DNA of 64,000 bases from Pseudomonadota bacterium. Lineage in GTDB: Bacteria > Pseudomonadota > Gammaproteobacteria > Xanthomonadales > Rhodanobacteraceae. The stretch's first letter is position 1. Each line of letters opens with the position of its first letter. The stretch covers positions 1 to 64,000 of the forward strand of contig JAKAWV010000005.1 in the NCBI GenBank assembly GCA_021827205.1, given 5' to 3'. Below the pieces are notes generated by a model. That model saw only the letters and a list, made by a program, of their open reading frames with translations, was not told the DNA's origin and made no database searches. A program made the translations under genes and the position numbers. This document shows positions 31,177-45,522 of this stretch, piece by piece.

Positions 31177-31896
31177 TCAGTCCAGATGCCCGGCGTTGCG
31201 GTCGCGACCGGCGCCGAGCTTGCGATCCCAGCGCCCGAACAGCCTCTTGATGACACGCGAAAAACGTCCGTATCGGATCTTGCGTGCCTTGGCTTCCTCG
31301 TTCACCACCCAAGCGATTTGCAGCACCTTGCGCTCGCCCTCGCAGGGCAGGTGGCCATGAAATGAATTGTCGGCGCGCTTGAACATCGCCAGCGTGCCGA
31401 ATAGCGGCCTGATCTCGGGCACCAGCACGGCGTCGATGTCGTGCGCGTTGGCCAGAAAGCGCAGGCAGCCCTCGCTGATGTCGGGCCAACTGGTGTTGAG
31501 GTACAGCAGTGCCGTGGCCACCTTGGAGCGGCTGTCGGTGTGGATGGTGCCGTGGCGCTTGTTCATGCGCCCGCACAGCGTGACCAGGGTGGGGTATTGG
31601 CTGAGGCGTTCGATGTTGACCTGCGCGCCCAGCGCATCGGCGAATGCCGGCGTGGTCAGCGCGGCGACCAGCACGTTGAAGCGGGGTCCGCATTGCCGCG
31701 GGGAGTAGGGAAAGAATCCGGCCTCGTTGATCTGCGGGTAGTCGCTCAGCAGCGCGGACGCGGATGCGGCGGGCAGCAGGTCCGGCACGACGATGAAATC
31801 GAAGGGCTGGTGACACAGCGTCCGCGCCGGGCTGAGCAGGCGCGTGGCGCTGGGCAGCCAATCGACTTCGAAATCGGACAGGGCAGCGGCATTCAT
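31177..31896 (-). CDS. 2-oxoglutarate/Fe(II)-dependent oxygenase family protein
   Basis: 239 residues from the ATG at 31896; upstream codons are open but look non-coding. The iron facial triad is visible as HTD in GTIHTDSRSKVATAL and the distal His in NSFHGHLPCEGERKVLQ, followed by an Arg suitable for binding 2-oxoglutarate. Spacing fits the prolyl-hydroxylase-like 2OG-FeII_Oxy_3 family. Substrate unknown. It is convergent with dapB across the palindrome cluster and divergent from carA. Confidence 0.75.
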   Translation of the reverse strand: MNAAALSDFEVDWLPSATRLLSPARTLCHQPFDFIVVPDLLPAASASALLSDYPQINEAGFFPYSPRQCGPRFNVLVAALTTPAFADALGAQVNIERLSQYPTLVTLCGRMNKRHGTIHTDSRSKVATALLYLNTSWPDISEGCLRFLANAHDIDAVLVPEIRPLFGTLAMFKRADNSFHGHLPCEGERKVLQIAWVVNEEAKARKIRYGRFSRVIKRLFGRWDRKLGAGRDRNAGHLD

Positions 31897-32028
31897 CCGG
31901 TGCGATCCGGGGTTGGACCAGGGCATTCTAGCGATTGCAGGCAGCGCGGCGCGTGACTTCACGTCGCGCCGGACACCGTGAGCGCCCGCCCCGGAAAATC
32001 GCCGGACCGCATTTCGCCGGCATCCTGC

Positions 32029-32034
32029 TAGAAT
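32029..32034 (+). promoter_or_regulatory. Candidate -10 of the car operon
   Basis: TAGAAT lies 84 bases upstream of the carA ATG in a T/C-rich leader. It is the best -10-like hexamer in the gap; no good -35 element is seen 16-18 bases before it. No ArgR or pyrimidine-responsive site was recognised. Confidence 0.35.
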
Positions 32035-32117
32035 CCTCGCTCGCCTGTTGTCCCTTCCCCTCGGTCCCGCCCCGCGCCGGATCGCGGGTCTTGTCGCATC
32101 CGGAAGGCGTATCCCCC

Positions 32118-33287
32118 ATGCATGTTCCCGCCCTGCTCGCCCTCGAAGACGGCACCATTTTCGCGGGCACGAGCGTTGGCGCCCCCGGCCACACCGTGGG
32201 CGAGGTGGTGTTCAACACCGCCATGACCGGCTATCAGGAAATCCTCGGCGATCCTTCCTACGCCCGGCAACTGGTCACGCTCACGTATCCGCACATCGGC
32301 AATACCGGTTGCAACGCGGGCGATGACGAGTCCACGCACGTGCACGCCGCCGGCTTGATCGTGCGCGACGTGCCGCGCCTGCCCAGCAACTGGCGCAGTC
32401 GGGAAAGCCTGCCGGATTACCTCAAGCGCCACGGTGTGGTCGCCATCGCCGGGCTGGATACGCGCAAGCTCACGCGCTTGCTGCGCGCTCAGGGCGCGCA
32501 GGCGGGCTGCATCCTCGCCGGTCCCGATGCGGCGCACGCCGATGCCACCGCGATCGCCGTGGCCGCCGCGCGCGGGTTTCCTGGTCTGGCCGGCATGGAT
32601 CTGGCGCGCGTGGTCAGTACCTCTGCGGCGTATCGCTGGGAGGATGGTAGTCTCGATCTCGATCACGGCGGCTGCGCGCGCCCCGCGCCGCGCTTGCACG
32701 TGGTCGCCTACGACTTCGGTGTCAAGCGCAACATCCTGCGCCTGTTGGTCGACCGCGGCTGCGCGCTCACCGTGGTGCCGGCGCAGACGTCCGCCAGCGA
32801 GGTGCTGGCGCGCAAGCCCGACGGCGTGTTTCTGTCCAACGGCCCCGGCGATCCGGAACCCTGCGATTACGCCATCGCCGCCATCCGCGAATTCCTGGCG
32901 CGCAAGCTGCCGTTGTTTGGCATCTGCCTCGGCCACCAATTGCTCGGCCTCGCCGTCGGCGGCAAGACGCTGAAAATGAAATTCGGCCATCACGGCGCCA
33001 ACCACCCGGTGCAGGAACTGGCCAGCGGCCGCGTGCTGATCACCAGCCAGAATCACGGTTTCGCAGTGGATGAGACCAGCCTGCCGGCCACCGCGCGCGT
33101 CACCCATCGCTCTCTGTTCGACGGTTCCAATCAGGGCATCGCGCTGAGCGACGCGCCGGCGTTTTCGTTCCAGGGCCATCCCGAGGCCTCGCCGGGACCG
33201 CACGATGTTTCGGGCTTGTTCGATCGGTTCATCGACATGATGCGGGACTCGGGACTCGGGACTCGGGACTCGGGAGGAGCGCGATGA
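32118..33287 (+). CDS. carA: Carbamoyl-phosphate synthase small (glutaminase) subunit
   Basis: 389 residues. The ATG at 32118 begins the conserved [17 protein letters not shown]. The glutaminase nucleophile is in [13 protein letters not shown], and the triad His and Glu are in [11 protein letters not shown]. It supplies ammonia to CarB for carbamoyl phosphate in pyrimidine and arginine synthesis. After the usual FDRFIDMM end the protein has an extra tail, [14 protein letters not shown], encoded by a tandem GGGACTC array. Its stop overlaps the start of the next gene as ATGA, a four-helix-bundle gene inserted before carB. Confidence 0.96.
   Translation: MHVPALLALEDGTIFAGTSVGAPGHTVGEVVFNTAMTGYQEILGDPSYARQLVTLTYPHIGNTGCNAGDDESTHVHAAGLIVRDVPRLPSNWRSRESLPDYLKRHGVVAIAGLDTRKLTRLLRAQGAQAGCILAGPDAAHADATAIAVAAARGFPGLAGMDLARVVSTSAAYRWEDGSLDLDHGGCARPAPRLHVVAYDFGVKRNILRLLVDRGCALTVVPAQTSASEVLARKPDGVFLSNGPGDPEPCDYAIAAIREFLARKLPLFGICLGHQLLGLAVGGKTLKMKFGHHGANHPVQELASGRVLITSQNHGFAVDETSLPATARVTHRSLFDGSNQGIALSDAPAFSFQGHPEASPGPHDVSGLFDRFIDMMRDSGLGTRDSGGAR
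33244..33275 (+). repeat. Left heptamer array, (GGGACTC)x4 plus GGGA
   Basis: Four perfect tandem copies of the 7-base unit GGGACTC begin inside the last codons of carA and end 8 bases before the ATG of the four-helix-bundle gene. The GGGAGGAG at its end supplies that gene's ribosome binding site. The reverse-complement array lies at the far side of the same gene. Confidence 0.9.
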
Positions 33288-33688
33288 CCGCATCGCATTT
33301 CCGCGAGCTCGAGGTCTGGCAGTTGGCGATGCAGCTGGCCTGCGCGGTCTATGAGCCGACCGCCGCTTTCCCGCGCGAAGAACGCTACGGCCTCACGGCG
33401 CAGTTGCGGCGCGCGGCGGTTTCCATACCCTCCGATATTGCGGAGGGCAATGCCCGCAGTTCGCTGAAAGACTACGCGCGCTTCGTCTCGATGGCGCTGG
33501 GCTCCACCGCTGAAGTGCAGACTCAGTTGTTCTTGTCGCGGGATCTGGGTTTGGCTGCCGAAGCCGATGGTGCTGCCGCATTGGAGCTTTGCGATCGTGT
33601 CGGGCAGATGCTTGCACGCCTGCATCAAGCCCTGTGCCGCAAGCTCGAATCCGAGTCCCGAGTCGCGAGTCCCGAGTCCCGGAGCTGA
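33284..33688 (+). CDS. Four-helix-bundle protein (23S rRNA intervening-sequence/S23 family)
   Basis: 134 residues of the IVP/S23 family: [20 protein letters not shown], then [20 protein letters not shown] and [19 protein letters not shown], the family's conserved blocks. The fold is an Avd-like four-helix bundle whose function in this setting is unknown. The start overlaps the carA stop (ATGA). The last residues ([11 protein letters not shown]) come from a GAGTCCC array. It sits inside the car operon between the two synthase subunits without breaking the operon. The inverted heptamer arrays at both edges mark it as an inserted unit. Confidence 0.85.
   Translation: MTASHFRELEVWQLAMQLACAVYEPTAAFPREERYGLTAQLRRAAVSIPSDIAEGNARSSLKDYARFVSMALGSTAEVQTQLFLSRDLGLAAEADGAAALELCDRVGQMLARLHQALCRKLESESRVASPESRS
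33646..33680 (+). repeat. Right heptamer array, GAGTCCC repeats
   Basis: Four units (GAGTCCC three times, GAGTCGC once), preceded by a related CGAATCC, form the 3' end of the four-helix-bundle gene. They are the reverse complement of the left array. The array stops 10 bases before the carB ATG, just ahead of carB's GGAG. Confidence 0.88.
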
Positions 33689-33690
33689 CC

Positions 33691-36914
<3,224 letters not shown>

Positions 36915-36918
<4 letters not shown>

Positions 36919-37391
36919 AGCGCGCCCCCATGACCCGAAAAGGCTCCGAGCGTCTGCGCGGCGAACTGGAGCGATTGAAAAGCGTCGCGCGACCGCGCGT
37001 GATCCACGCTATCGCCGAGGCGCGCGCGCACGGCGATCTGAAGGAGAACGCCGAGTACCACGCCGCGCGCGAACAGCAGGGCTTCATCGAAGGCCGCATC
37101 AACGAGCTGGAGGCCGCGTTGTCGTTCGCCGAGATCATCGACGTGACGCGCCTCAACGCGGCGCCGCGCATCGTGTTCGGCGCCACCGTGCAACTGGAGG
37201 ACGCCGACAGTGGCGAGACCATCACCTACCAGATCGTCGGTGATCTCGAGGCCGACATCAAGGCGGGGTTGATCTCGGTCAGCAGCCCGTTCGCGCGCAG
37301 CCTGATCGGCAAAAGCGCCGGCGACACGGTCGATTTCAACGCACCGGCCGGTCTGCGCTGTTTCGATATTGTCGGCGTGCGCTACGAGTGA
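36915..37391 (+). CDS. greA: Transcription elongation factor GreA
   Basis: 158 residues. N-terminal coiled coil with [37 protein letters not shown], read as the GreA block from [19 protein letters not shown]; the tip acidic residues (D and E) that stimulate RNA cleavage are present. The C-terminal FKBP-like domain ends in a [15 protein letters not shown] block. It rescues backtracked RNA polymerase. It overlaps carB by 4 bases and the ABC-F gene by 4 bases, so it is translated as part of the car operon. Confidence 0.96.
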
Positions 37392-39274
37392 TTTCCTTTC
37401 GTGGTGTCGCGTTGCGTCGTGGCGGCAGGCTGCTGCTGTCCGGCCTCGATCTGAACGTGCATGCCGGCTGGCGCGTTGGCGTGGTCGGCCGCAACGGCAG
37501 CGGCAAATCGAGCCTGTTCGCCGCGCTCAAGGGTGAGCTTGAGCCGGATGCCGGCAGCCTCGACATGCCCTCCGATTTGCGCATGGCCGCGGTCGACCAG
37601 GAAACCCCGCCGCTGCCCGAATCGGCGCTGGATTTCGTGCTCGGCGGTGATGCCGAACTGCACTCCGCGCATCTTGCCGCCACGCAGGCCACGGCGGCCG
37701 AGGACCACGAAGCCGCGGCGCACGCGCACTTGCGCATCGAGGCCTTGCACGGCTACGACGCCGAGGCGCGCGGCGCGCGCCTGCTGTACGGCCTCGGCTT
37801 CGCGCCGGAAACGCACCGGCACGCGGTGGCGAGTTTTTCCGGCGGCTGGCGCGCGCGTCTGAACCTGGCGCGCGCGCTGATGACGCCCTCGGACCTGCTG
37901 CTGCTGGATGAGCCCACCAACCATCTCGATCTGGATGCGGTGCTGTGGCTGGAAATTTGGCTGCAGCGCTATCCGGGCACGCTGCTGCTGGTCTCGCACG
38001 ACCGCGAGTTTCTGGATGCGGTGTGCACGCAGATCCTGCATATCGAGGCCGGCGCCGCGCGCGCCTATGCCGGCAACTACAGCGCCTTCGAGCGCCAGCG
38101 CAGCGAGCAGCTCAAGCAGCAGCAGGCGACGCGCGCGCGCGAGCAGGCCGAGCGCGCGCATTTGCAGTCCTTCATCGATCGCTTCAAGGCGCAGGCGACC
38201 AAGGCCAAGCAGGCGCAGTCGCGCATGAAACGCCTGGAAAAACTGGGCGATACCGCGGTACTGCGTTCGGCGGAAGCGTTCCGTTTCAGCTTTCCGGAAC
38301 CCGAGCATCAGCCGGAGTCGCTGCTGGCGCTGGACGATGCCGCGATCGGTTATCCCGGCCGCGAGATTCTGGAAAACGTGCGCTGCAGCGTGCAGGCCGG
38401 TGATCGCATCGGCCTGCTGGGACGCAACGGCGCCGGCAAGTCCACCCTGGTCAAGGCGCTGGTCGGCGACCTGCCGCTGCAGGGCGGCACGCGCCAGGCG
38501 CACAAGGACATGGTCATCGGCTACTTCGCCCAGCACACGGTGGAAAGTCTGCGCGCCGGGCACAGCGCCTATGCGCACTTGTCCGATCTGGCGCCGCGCG
38601 CCGCGCCGCAGGTGCTGCGCGACTGGCTGGGCCAGTGGCAGTTCGCCGGCGCGCGCGCGTTCGAGTCGGTGGAAGCATTCTCCGGTGGCGAGCGAGCGCG
38701 TCTGGCGCTGGCGCTGATCGCCTGGAGCAAGCCCAACCTGCTGGTGCTGGACGAGCCCACCAATCACCTCGATCTGGACATGCGCGAGGCGCTGGCCGAG
38801 GCGCTCAATGACTACCCCGGCGCGTTGCTGCTGGTGGCGCACGACCGGCATCTGCTGGGCCTGGTGTGCGAGCGCTTCTGGCGCGTTCACGACGGCGGCG
38901 TGCAGCCGTTCGATGGCGATCTCGACGATTACGCCGCGCTGCAATCCACCTCGACGCGTGCCGCGCGCACCAGCGATACGCAAGCGGCCAGGCCCGAGAT
39001 CAACGCACGCGAACGTCGGCGTCAGGCGGCGCAGCAGCGCGAGCGCGAGAAACCGCTGCGCCAGCGGTTGCAGAAAACCGAGCAGCGCATGCAGACGCTG
39101 GCGGATGCGCTGGCGGCGCTGGAGCAGCAGTTGGCTGATCCGAAGCTGTACGCCGGCGCGGATGCCGAACTGATGCGCCTGCTGCAGCAACAGGCCGGCT
39201 TGCGCAGCGAACACGCGCGCCTCGAAGCCGAGTGGCTGGATCTGTACGCGCAGCTCGAACCCGCCGCGACGTGA
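37388..39274 (+). CDS. ABC-F family ATPase (YheS-like)
   Basis: 628 residues with two ABC cassettes and no membrane part. Walker [11 protein letters not shown] and [10 protein letters not shown]; signature motifs [10 protein letters not shown] and FSGGERARL; Walker B with [10 protein letters not shown] in both halves. A charged linker of about 80 residues (the ABC-F tRNA-interacting motif region) joins them, and an Arg/Gln-rich coiled coil closes the protein. This layout matches the YheS/Uup class that acts on ribosomes. The start is GTG, overlapping the greA stop (GTGA). Confidence 0.85.
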   Translation: MISFRGVALRRGGRLLLSGLDLNVHAGWRVGVVGRNGSGKSSLFAALKGELEPDAGSLDMPSDLRMAAVDQETPPLPESALDFVLGGDAELHSAHLAATQATAAEDHEAAAHAHLRIEALHGYDAEARGARLLYGLGFAPETHRHAVASFSGGWRARLNLARALMTPSDLLLLDEPTNHLDLDAVLWLEIWLQRYPGTLLLVSHDREFLDAVCTQILHIEAGAARAYAGNYSAFERQRSEQLKQQQATRAREQAERAHLQSFIDRFKAQATKAKQAQSRMKRLEKLGDTAVLRSAEAFRFSFPEPEHQPESLLALDDAAIGYPGREILENVRCSVQAGDRIGLLGRNGAGKSTLVKALVGDLPLQGGTRQAHKDMVIGYFAQHTVESLRAGHSAYAHLSDLAPRAAPQVLRDWLGQWQFAGARAFESVEAFSGGERARLALALIAWSKPNLLVLDEPTNHLDLDMREALAEALNDYPGALLLVAHDRHLLGLVCERFWRVHDGGVQPFDGDLDDYAALQSTSTRAARTSDTQAARPEINARERRRQAAQQREREKPLRQRLQKTEQRMQTLADALAALEQQLADPKLYAGADAELMRLLQQQAGLRSEHARLEAEWLDLYAQLEPAAT

Positions 39275-39324
39275 TGCCGGCGCTGCCGATACGCAATTCC
39301 GCGCAGCGGGATTAGGCTGTGTCC

Positions 39325-40230
39325 ATGTCCACGCAGACCTTGTTGCTGCCGCCCTTGTCGCGACTCTCTGGAGTGTTCGCGCTGCCGCGTCTGCTCGGTC
39401 GCGGTGATCGCGAACCGGCGCGGATGCCGGGTTTGCTCGCGGCTCTGGCCGAAGTATTTGCCGTGCCCGGTTCCGGTCTGCCAGTGGCGGCGCTGTTGCG
39501 CGAGGCGCAGGCGCACGACGCGGGTGAGAACGTATGGCTGTGCGCCGATCCGGCGTGGGTGCGGGCCGAACTCGCCGGTGCGCGGCTGCTGGCCTGTGGC
39601 GCGCTTGGCCTCGCGCGTGACGAAGCCGAAGAACTCGCGCGCCCGCTGCGCCCGCTGCTGGGTGATGCCGGCATGCTGCTGGAAATCAGCACGCCCGATC
39701 GCTGGCAATTGCGCCTGCCCGTGGGCAGTCCGTTGCCCAGCTTCGCCGCGCCCGAGACGGTGCTCGGCCAGCACCTGCTGGCGCATCTGCCGCAAGGCGC
39801 CGAAGGCCGACGCTGGCGCGCACTGTTCACCGAGCTGCAGGTGCTGTTGCACCAGCATCCGCGCAATCGCGCGCGCGCGCAGCAAGGGCTGCCTCCGGTC
39901 AATGCGCTGTGGCTGTGGGGCGGTGGCGCGTTGCCGTCGCGGCCGCGCACCACGCTCACCCGGTTGCTGTCCGCTGACCCGCTGGCGCGCGCGCTGGCGC
40001 AACATGCGCGGGTAACGATCTGCAGCGACACGGCGCAACTGCGTGGGCTGGGCGACACGTGGGTCGATCTTGCTGAGCGTGCGCCACAGGATGTGCAGCC
40101 ATTCCTCGATGCTGCCGTGTGCCGATTGCGCCGTGGCGCTGTGCTGCGCCTGGCGTTTCTCGACGGTGCGCGCTGGCGCATCACGTCTGCGCAGCGCTGG
40201 CGTTTCTGGCGGCGCGCATGGCGACCGTAA
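39325..40230 (+). CDS. rpfE: RpfE-like regulatory protein
   Basis: 301 residues from the ATG at 39325 (a GTG at 39319 is also open). The sequence STQTLLLPPLSRL, the QGLPPVNALWLWGGGALPS block and the Arg/Trp-rich ending match the xanthomonad protein RpfE. That family is often labelled phosphoglycerate mutase-like without proof. In Xanthomonas rpfE lies between greA and recJ, exactly as here. Family knowledge: RpfE affects exoenzyme and polysaccharide output; its biochemistry is unknown. It overlaps recJ by 13 bases. Confidence 0.75.
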   Translation: MSTQTLLLPPLSRLSGVFALPRLLGRGDREPARMPGLLAALAEVFAVPGSGLPVAALLREAQAHDAGENVWLCADPAWVRAELAGARLLACGALGLARDEAEELARPLRPLLGDAGMLLEISTPDRWQLRLPVGSPLPSFAAPETVLGQHLLAHLPQGAEGRRWRALFTELQVLLHQHPRNRARAQQGLPPVNALWLWGGGALPSRPRTTLTRLLSADPLARALAQHARVTICSDTAQLRGLGDTWVDLAERAPQDVQPFLDAAVCRLRRGAVLRLAFLDGARWRITSAQRWRFWRRAWRP

Positions 40231-41927
40231 GCCGCTTGCAGCAGCGCGCGGTGAACGCCGCCGCGCTGTTGCCGCATGAACTGCATCCGGTGCTGACGCG
40301 CGTGTATGCCGCGCGCGGTGCGCTGGATGCCGCGAGCATCGCGCCGCGTCTTGCTGCGCTGCATCCGCCGCACAGTTTCTCCGGCATGGCCGCCGCGGTT
40401 GCGCTGCTCGGCGACGTGCTGGCGCGCGATGGCCGCATCCTGATCGTTGGCGATTACGACTGCGATGGCGCCACCGGCATCGCAGTCGGCGTGCGCGGCC
40501 TGCGTCTGCTCGGCGCGCGTCACATCGATTATGCGGTGCCCAATCGCTTCGTGCACGGCTATGGATTGAGCCCGGCGCTGGTCGCAACCCTGGCGCAGGC
40601 GCCCGATCTGCTGATCACCGTGGACAACGGCATCGCCGCGCTGGAGGGCGTGGCCGCGGCACGCGCGCACGGCTGTCGCGTGTTGGTCACCGATCATCAT
40701 CTGCCCGGCGCCGTGCTGCCCGCGGCCGATGCCATCCTCAACCCGAACCTGCCTGGCGAAACCTTCGCCAGCAACGCGCTGGCCGGTGTCGGCGTGATGT
40801 TTTATCTGCTGCTGGGTCTGCGCGCCGCGCTGCGCGCGCAAGGCCACTATCGCGACAGCCGCGAGCCGGATCTGACGCCGCTGCTGGATCTGGTCGCACT
40901 CGGCACGGTGGCCGATCTGGTGCCGCTGGATGCCAACAATCGCGCTCTCGCGCGCGCCGGGCTGGCGCGCATGCGCGGCGGACGCAGCACGTCGGGTATC
41001 GCGGCCTTGTTCGCGGTCAGCGGCCGCGATGCGCGCAGCGCCACCGCCGGCGATCTGGGTTTCGCGCTGGCGCCGCGCATCAATGCCGCGGGCAGGCTGG
41101 ACGACATGCGCATCGGCATCGAATGCCTGCTCACCGATGACACCGCGCGCGCCGCGTTGCTGGCCGCGCAATTGCATGCCATCAATGCCGAGCGCCGCGA
41201 CGTGCAGGCCGGCATGCTCGATGAGGCACTGGCGCTGGCCGACGCCGATCGCGCCGCCGATACCTGGGGCGTGTGCCTGTATCAACCAGGCTGGCACGAG
41301 GGCGTGGTCGGGCTGGTGGCCGCGCGCCTGAAAGAGCAATTGCATCGCCCGGTGGTGGCGTTCGCGCCCGCGGCCGGTGCGCCCGGCGAATTGCGCGGTT
41401 CGGCGCGCTCGATTCCTGGTTTGCATATCCGCGATGTGCTGGTTGATGTCGCCGCCGCGTATCCCGGCCTGCTGCCGCGCTTCGGCGGTCACGCCATGGC
41501 CGCGGGCCTGAGCCTGCGCAGCACCGACTATGCGCGCTTCGTGCGCGCCTTTGATGCCGCCGTGCGCGCGCGGCTCGATCCCGCAGCGCTGACCCCGGTG
41601 CTGTGGACCGATGGCGAATTGCAGCCCGGCGAGTTCAGCCTTGATCTGGCGCGCGCGTTGCGCGACGGCGGCCCGTGGGGGCAGGGTTTTCCCGAGCCAC
41701 TGTTCGAGGGCCACTTCGTCTGTTTGCATTGGCGCCCACTCAGCGGCGGCCACTGGCGCCTGCGTCTGCAAGCACTGCCGCACGGCCCCGAGCTCGACGC
41801 CGTGCATTTTCAGCCGCCCGGCGAGCGGCCGCCCACGTCCATGCGTGCGGCCTATCGCTTGCAACTCGACACCTGGCAAGGCCGCGAGCGTCTGCAATTG
41901 CTGCTGCAGCACATCGAATCGGAGTGA
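40218..41927 (+). CDS. recJ: Single-stranded-DNA exonuclease RecJ
   Basis: 569 residues, normal length. DHH-family motifs: VGDYDCDGATG (motif I), TVDNGIAA, VTDHHLPG (motif III, DHH) and GTVADLVPLD. The DHHA1 domain carries GWHEGVVGLVAARL, and RFGGHAMAAGL follows. It degrades 5' ends in recombination and mismatch repair. The start at 40218 lies inside the end of rpfE (13-base overlap), and prfB follows 121 bases later on the same strand. Confidence 0.96.
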   Translation: MATVSRLQQRAVNAAALLPHELHPVLTRVYAARGALDAASIAPRLAALHPPHSFSGMAAAVALLGDVLARDGRILIVGDYDCDGATGIAVGVRGLRLLGARHIDYAVPNRFVHGYGLSPALVATLAQAPDLLITVDNGIAALEGVAAARAHGCRVLVTDHHLPGAVLPAADAILNPNLPGETFASNALAGVGVMFYLLLGLRAALRAQGHYRDSREPDLTPLLDLVALGTVADLVPLDANNRALARAGLARMRGGRSTSGIAALFAVSGRDARSATAGDLGFALAPRINAAGRLDDMRIGIECLLTDDTARAALLAAQLHAINAERRDVQAGMLDEALALADADRAADTWGVCLYQPGWHEGVVGLVAARLKEQLHRPVVAFAPAAGAPGELRGSARSIPGLHIRDVLVDVAAAYPGLLPRFGGHAMAAGLSLRSTDYARFVRAFDAAVRARLDPAALTPVLWTDGELQPGEFSLDLARALRDGGPWGQGFPEPLFEGHFVCLHWRPLSGGHWRLRLQALPHGPELDAVHFQPPGERPPTSMRAAYRLQLDTWQGRERLQLLLQHIESE

Positions 41928-42048
41928 GGGGTGGGGTTGCCAATGAATGCGTGCGTGCGTTGCTCCGTACCTGATTCGAGCAGGGTGAAGGCTCCAGGTA
42001 TTGCGTGGTGCTCTGCTATCCTCAAGCGCTTTATACGGCGTGTCTTCC

Positions 42049-43174
42049 ATGATCGAGACCAACCCCATCCAGAATCTGATCGCAGACCTGCGCGAGCGCG
42101 TCGCCGCGCTCAGGGGGTATCTTTGACTACGCGGGCAAACGCGAGCGTCTGGAAGAGGTCAACCGCGAGCTGGAATTGCCCACGATCTGGGACGATCCGG
42201 CACGCGCGCAGGAACTGGGTCGCGAGCGTGCGCGACTGGCGCAGATCGTCGAGGGTCTGGATGCGATCGGCGCGGGTCTGAACGACGCCGCCGAGCTGCT
42301 GGATCTGGCGGTAGCCGATGGCGACGAAGCTTCGATCAAGGCCGTCGCCACCGATGTCGATGCGCTGGCCGGTCGCGTCGGCACGCTGGAGTTTCGGCGC
42401 ATGTTCGCCGGCAAGATGGACAGCAGCAACGCGTTTGTCGATATCCAGGCCGGCGCCGGCGGCACCGAGGCGCAGGACTGGGCCGAAATGCTGCTGCGCA
42501 TGTATCTGCGCTGGGCCGAATCGCGCGGCTGGAAGACCGAACTGCTGGAAGCCAGCGCGGGCGATGTGGCCGGTATCAAGAGCGCGACCTTCCGCGTCGA
42601 GGGCGATTACGCCTACGGCTGGCTGAAGACCGAAACCGGCGTGCACCGCCTGGTGCGCAAGAGTCCGTTCGACTCGGACAATCGCCGCCACACCAGCTTC
42701 GGCAGCGTGTTCGTCGCGCCCGAGGTGGACGACGACATCGACATCGCGATCAACCCGGCCGACTTGAAGACCGACGTGTATCGGTCCTCCGGCGCGGGCG
42801 GCCAGCACGTCAACAAGACCGAATCCGCGGTGCGCATCACCCACGTGCCGACCAACACCGTGGTGGCCTGCCAGACCGAGCGCAGCCAGCATGCCAACCG
42901 CGACCGCGCGATGAAGATGCTCAAGGCCAAGCTGTACGAGCTGGAGCTGCACAAGCGCAACGTCGAGAAGGCCGCGGTCGAGGCCACCAAGTCCGACATC
43001 GGCTGGGGCAGCCAGATCCGCAATTACGTGCTCGACCAGTCGCGCATCAAGGACCTGCGCACCGGCATCGAACGCACGGACACGCAAAAAGTGCTCGATG
43101 GTGATCTCGATGAGTTCGTAGAGGGCAGCCTGAAGGCCGGTCTGGAAGTCGGCTCCAAGCGCGCGGATGCTTGA
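42049..43174 (+). CDS. prfB: Peptide chain release factor 2, with programmed +1 frameshift
   Basis: 374 residues if read as 42049-42123 joined to 42125-43174. The first 25 codons end AGG GGG TAT CTT and meet an in-frame TGA; the AGGGGG acts as an internal Shine-Dalgarno and the ribosome shifts +1 at CTT-TGA-C to continue as DYAGKRERL. The site is nearly identical to that of E. coli prfB and autoregulates RF2 level. RF2 motifs are present: GGQ in [17 protein letters not shown] and SPF in [11 protein letters not shown]. It recognises UGA and UAA. It sits between recJ and a toxin-antitoxin pair. Confidence 0.97.
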
Positions 43175-43214
43175 TGGCGCACGCATTCAACAACTAGAAT
43201 ATGGGTGCCCATAT
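43171..43214 (+). promoter_or_regulatory. vapBC promoter with overlapping palindromic operator
   Basis: TTGATG (43171-43176) and TAGAAT (43195-43200) form a promoter with 18-base spacing. ATATGGG-TG-CCCATAT (43199-43214) overlaps the -10 and ends 20 bases before the vapB ATG. The position is typical of an autorepressed toxin-antitoxin operator. The -35 lies at the very end of prfB. Confidence 0.6.
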
Positions 43215-43234
43215 CATGGTGTACGGGAGTCCAC

Positions 43235-43474
43235 ATGAAGACCACCATCGAAATCAATGACGCATTGCTCAAGCGCGCCCGCAGCGTCAGTCAGCGCGAT
43301 GGCACCACGTTGCGCGCCTTGGTGGAACAGGGTCTGCAGCACGTGCTGGGCAAACCCGTGCGTAGCGCGCCGACAGCGGTCGAATCGCTGGTGTTTGACG
43401 GCAGGGTAGGCTTCACCGAGGCGTTTGCCGATGCCTCGTGGAGCAAGATCAAGGAAGAGAGCCGGCGGCGATGA
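43235..43474 (+). CDS. vapB: VapB-type antitoxin (ribbon-helix-helix)
   Basis: 79 residues. The N-terminus MKTTIEINDALLKRARSVSQ is the short ribbon-helix-helix of VapB/DUF2191-like antitoxins, followed by TLRALVEQGLQHVL. The C-terminal acidic/aromatic segment (FTEAFADASWSKIKEE) is the toxin-neutralising tail. GGGAG precedes the ATG at 43235. The stop overlaps vapC as ATGA. Confidence 0.82.
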   Translation: MKTTIEINDALLKRARSVSQRDGTTLRALVEQGLQHVLGKPVRSAPTAVESLVFDGRVGFTEAFADASWSKIKEESRRR

Positions 43475-43915
43475 TCGCGGTCGACACCAACATCCTGGTG
43501 TACGCGCATCGGCCCGATTACGCGCAGCTGCATGCTCTTGCCTTGACCGCCATGAATGCCCTGGTCAACAGCCGTCGGCCATGGGCGATTCCATGGCCAT
43601 GCGTGCATGAGTTCGTCGGCAATGTGACGAATCGGCGTATCTACAAAACACCGACTTCATTGGCCATGGCGCTGCAGGCGGTGTCGGTCTGGCTGGCCAG
43701 TGATCAGGTGCAGTTGCTGCATGAAAGCCCTGGTCACTTCCTCACGCTTTCCGAACTCTGCGTCGATGCCGATATTTGCGGTTCACAGATTCACGACGCG
43801 CGCATCGCCGCCATCTGCGTCGATCACGGGGTCAGCCAGTTGTGGACGGCGGACCGTGACTTTTCCCGCTTCCACGCGCGTCTGCCGGTGCGCAATCCAT
43901 TGAAGAGTTCATTCC

Positions 43916-43923
<8 letters not shown>
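43471..43923 (+). CDS. vapC: VapC-type toxin, PIN-domain ribonuclease
   Basis: 150 residues with a PIN fold. The first catalytic Asp is in [15 protein letters not shown], a conserved Glu is in [11 protein letters not shown], and the later acidic residues are in [28 protein letters not shown], read as HDARIAAI and WTADRDF. It should be a Mg-dependent RNase neutralised by VapB. The gene starts inside the vapB stop (ATGA) and overlaps lysS by 8 bases, so the pair has inserted precisely between prfB and lysS. Confidence 0.88.
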
Positions 43924-45457
<1,534 letters not shown>

Positions 45458-45487
45458 AAAGCGAGCCGCGCACACACTCAGCACGCG

Positions 45488-45515
45488 CATTTCCGACTTC
45501 CCACTCACGACTGCC
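45488..45515 (+). repeat. Degenerate heptamer array downstream of lysS (right arm)
   Basis: Four 7-base units fitting SAYTNMC lie 34 bases beyond the left arm. They are partly the reverse complement of its pattern, and resemble GAGTCCC. No gene lies between the arms. The array ends 7 bases before the YciI ATG. Unit match is loose, so the array call is moderate. Confidence 0.4.
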
Positions 45516-45522
45516 CAGGCCC

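Noticed and set aside
39312-42068. A 918-codon minus-strand open frame across rpfE and recJ
   Set aside because: Both plus-strand genes are recognisable and complete. The antisense product is Arg/Ala/His-rich without motifs.
42109-42130. Apparent frameshift error in prfB
   Set aside because: AGGGGG-TAT-CTT-TGA-C is the known programmed frameshift site of RF2, nearly identical to that of E. coli, so it is not a sequencing or pseudogene defect.
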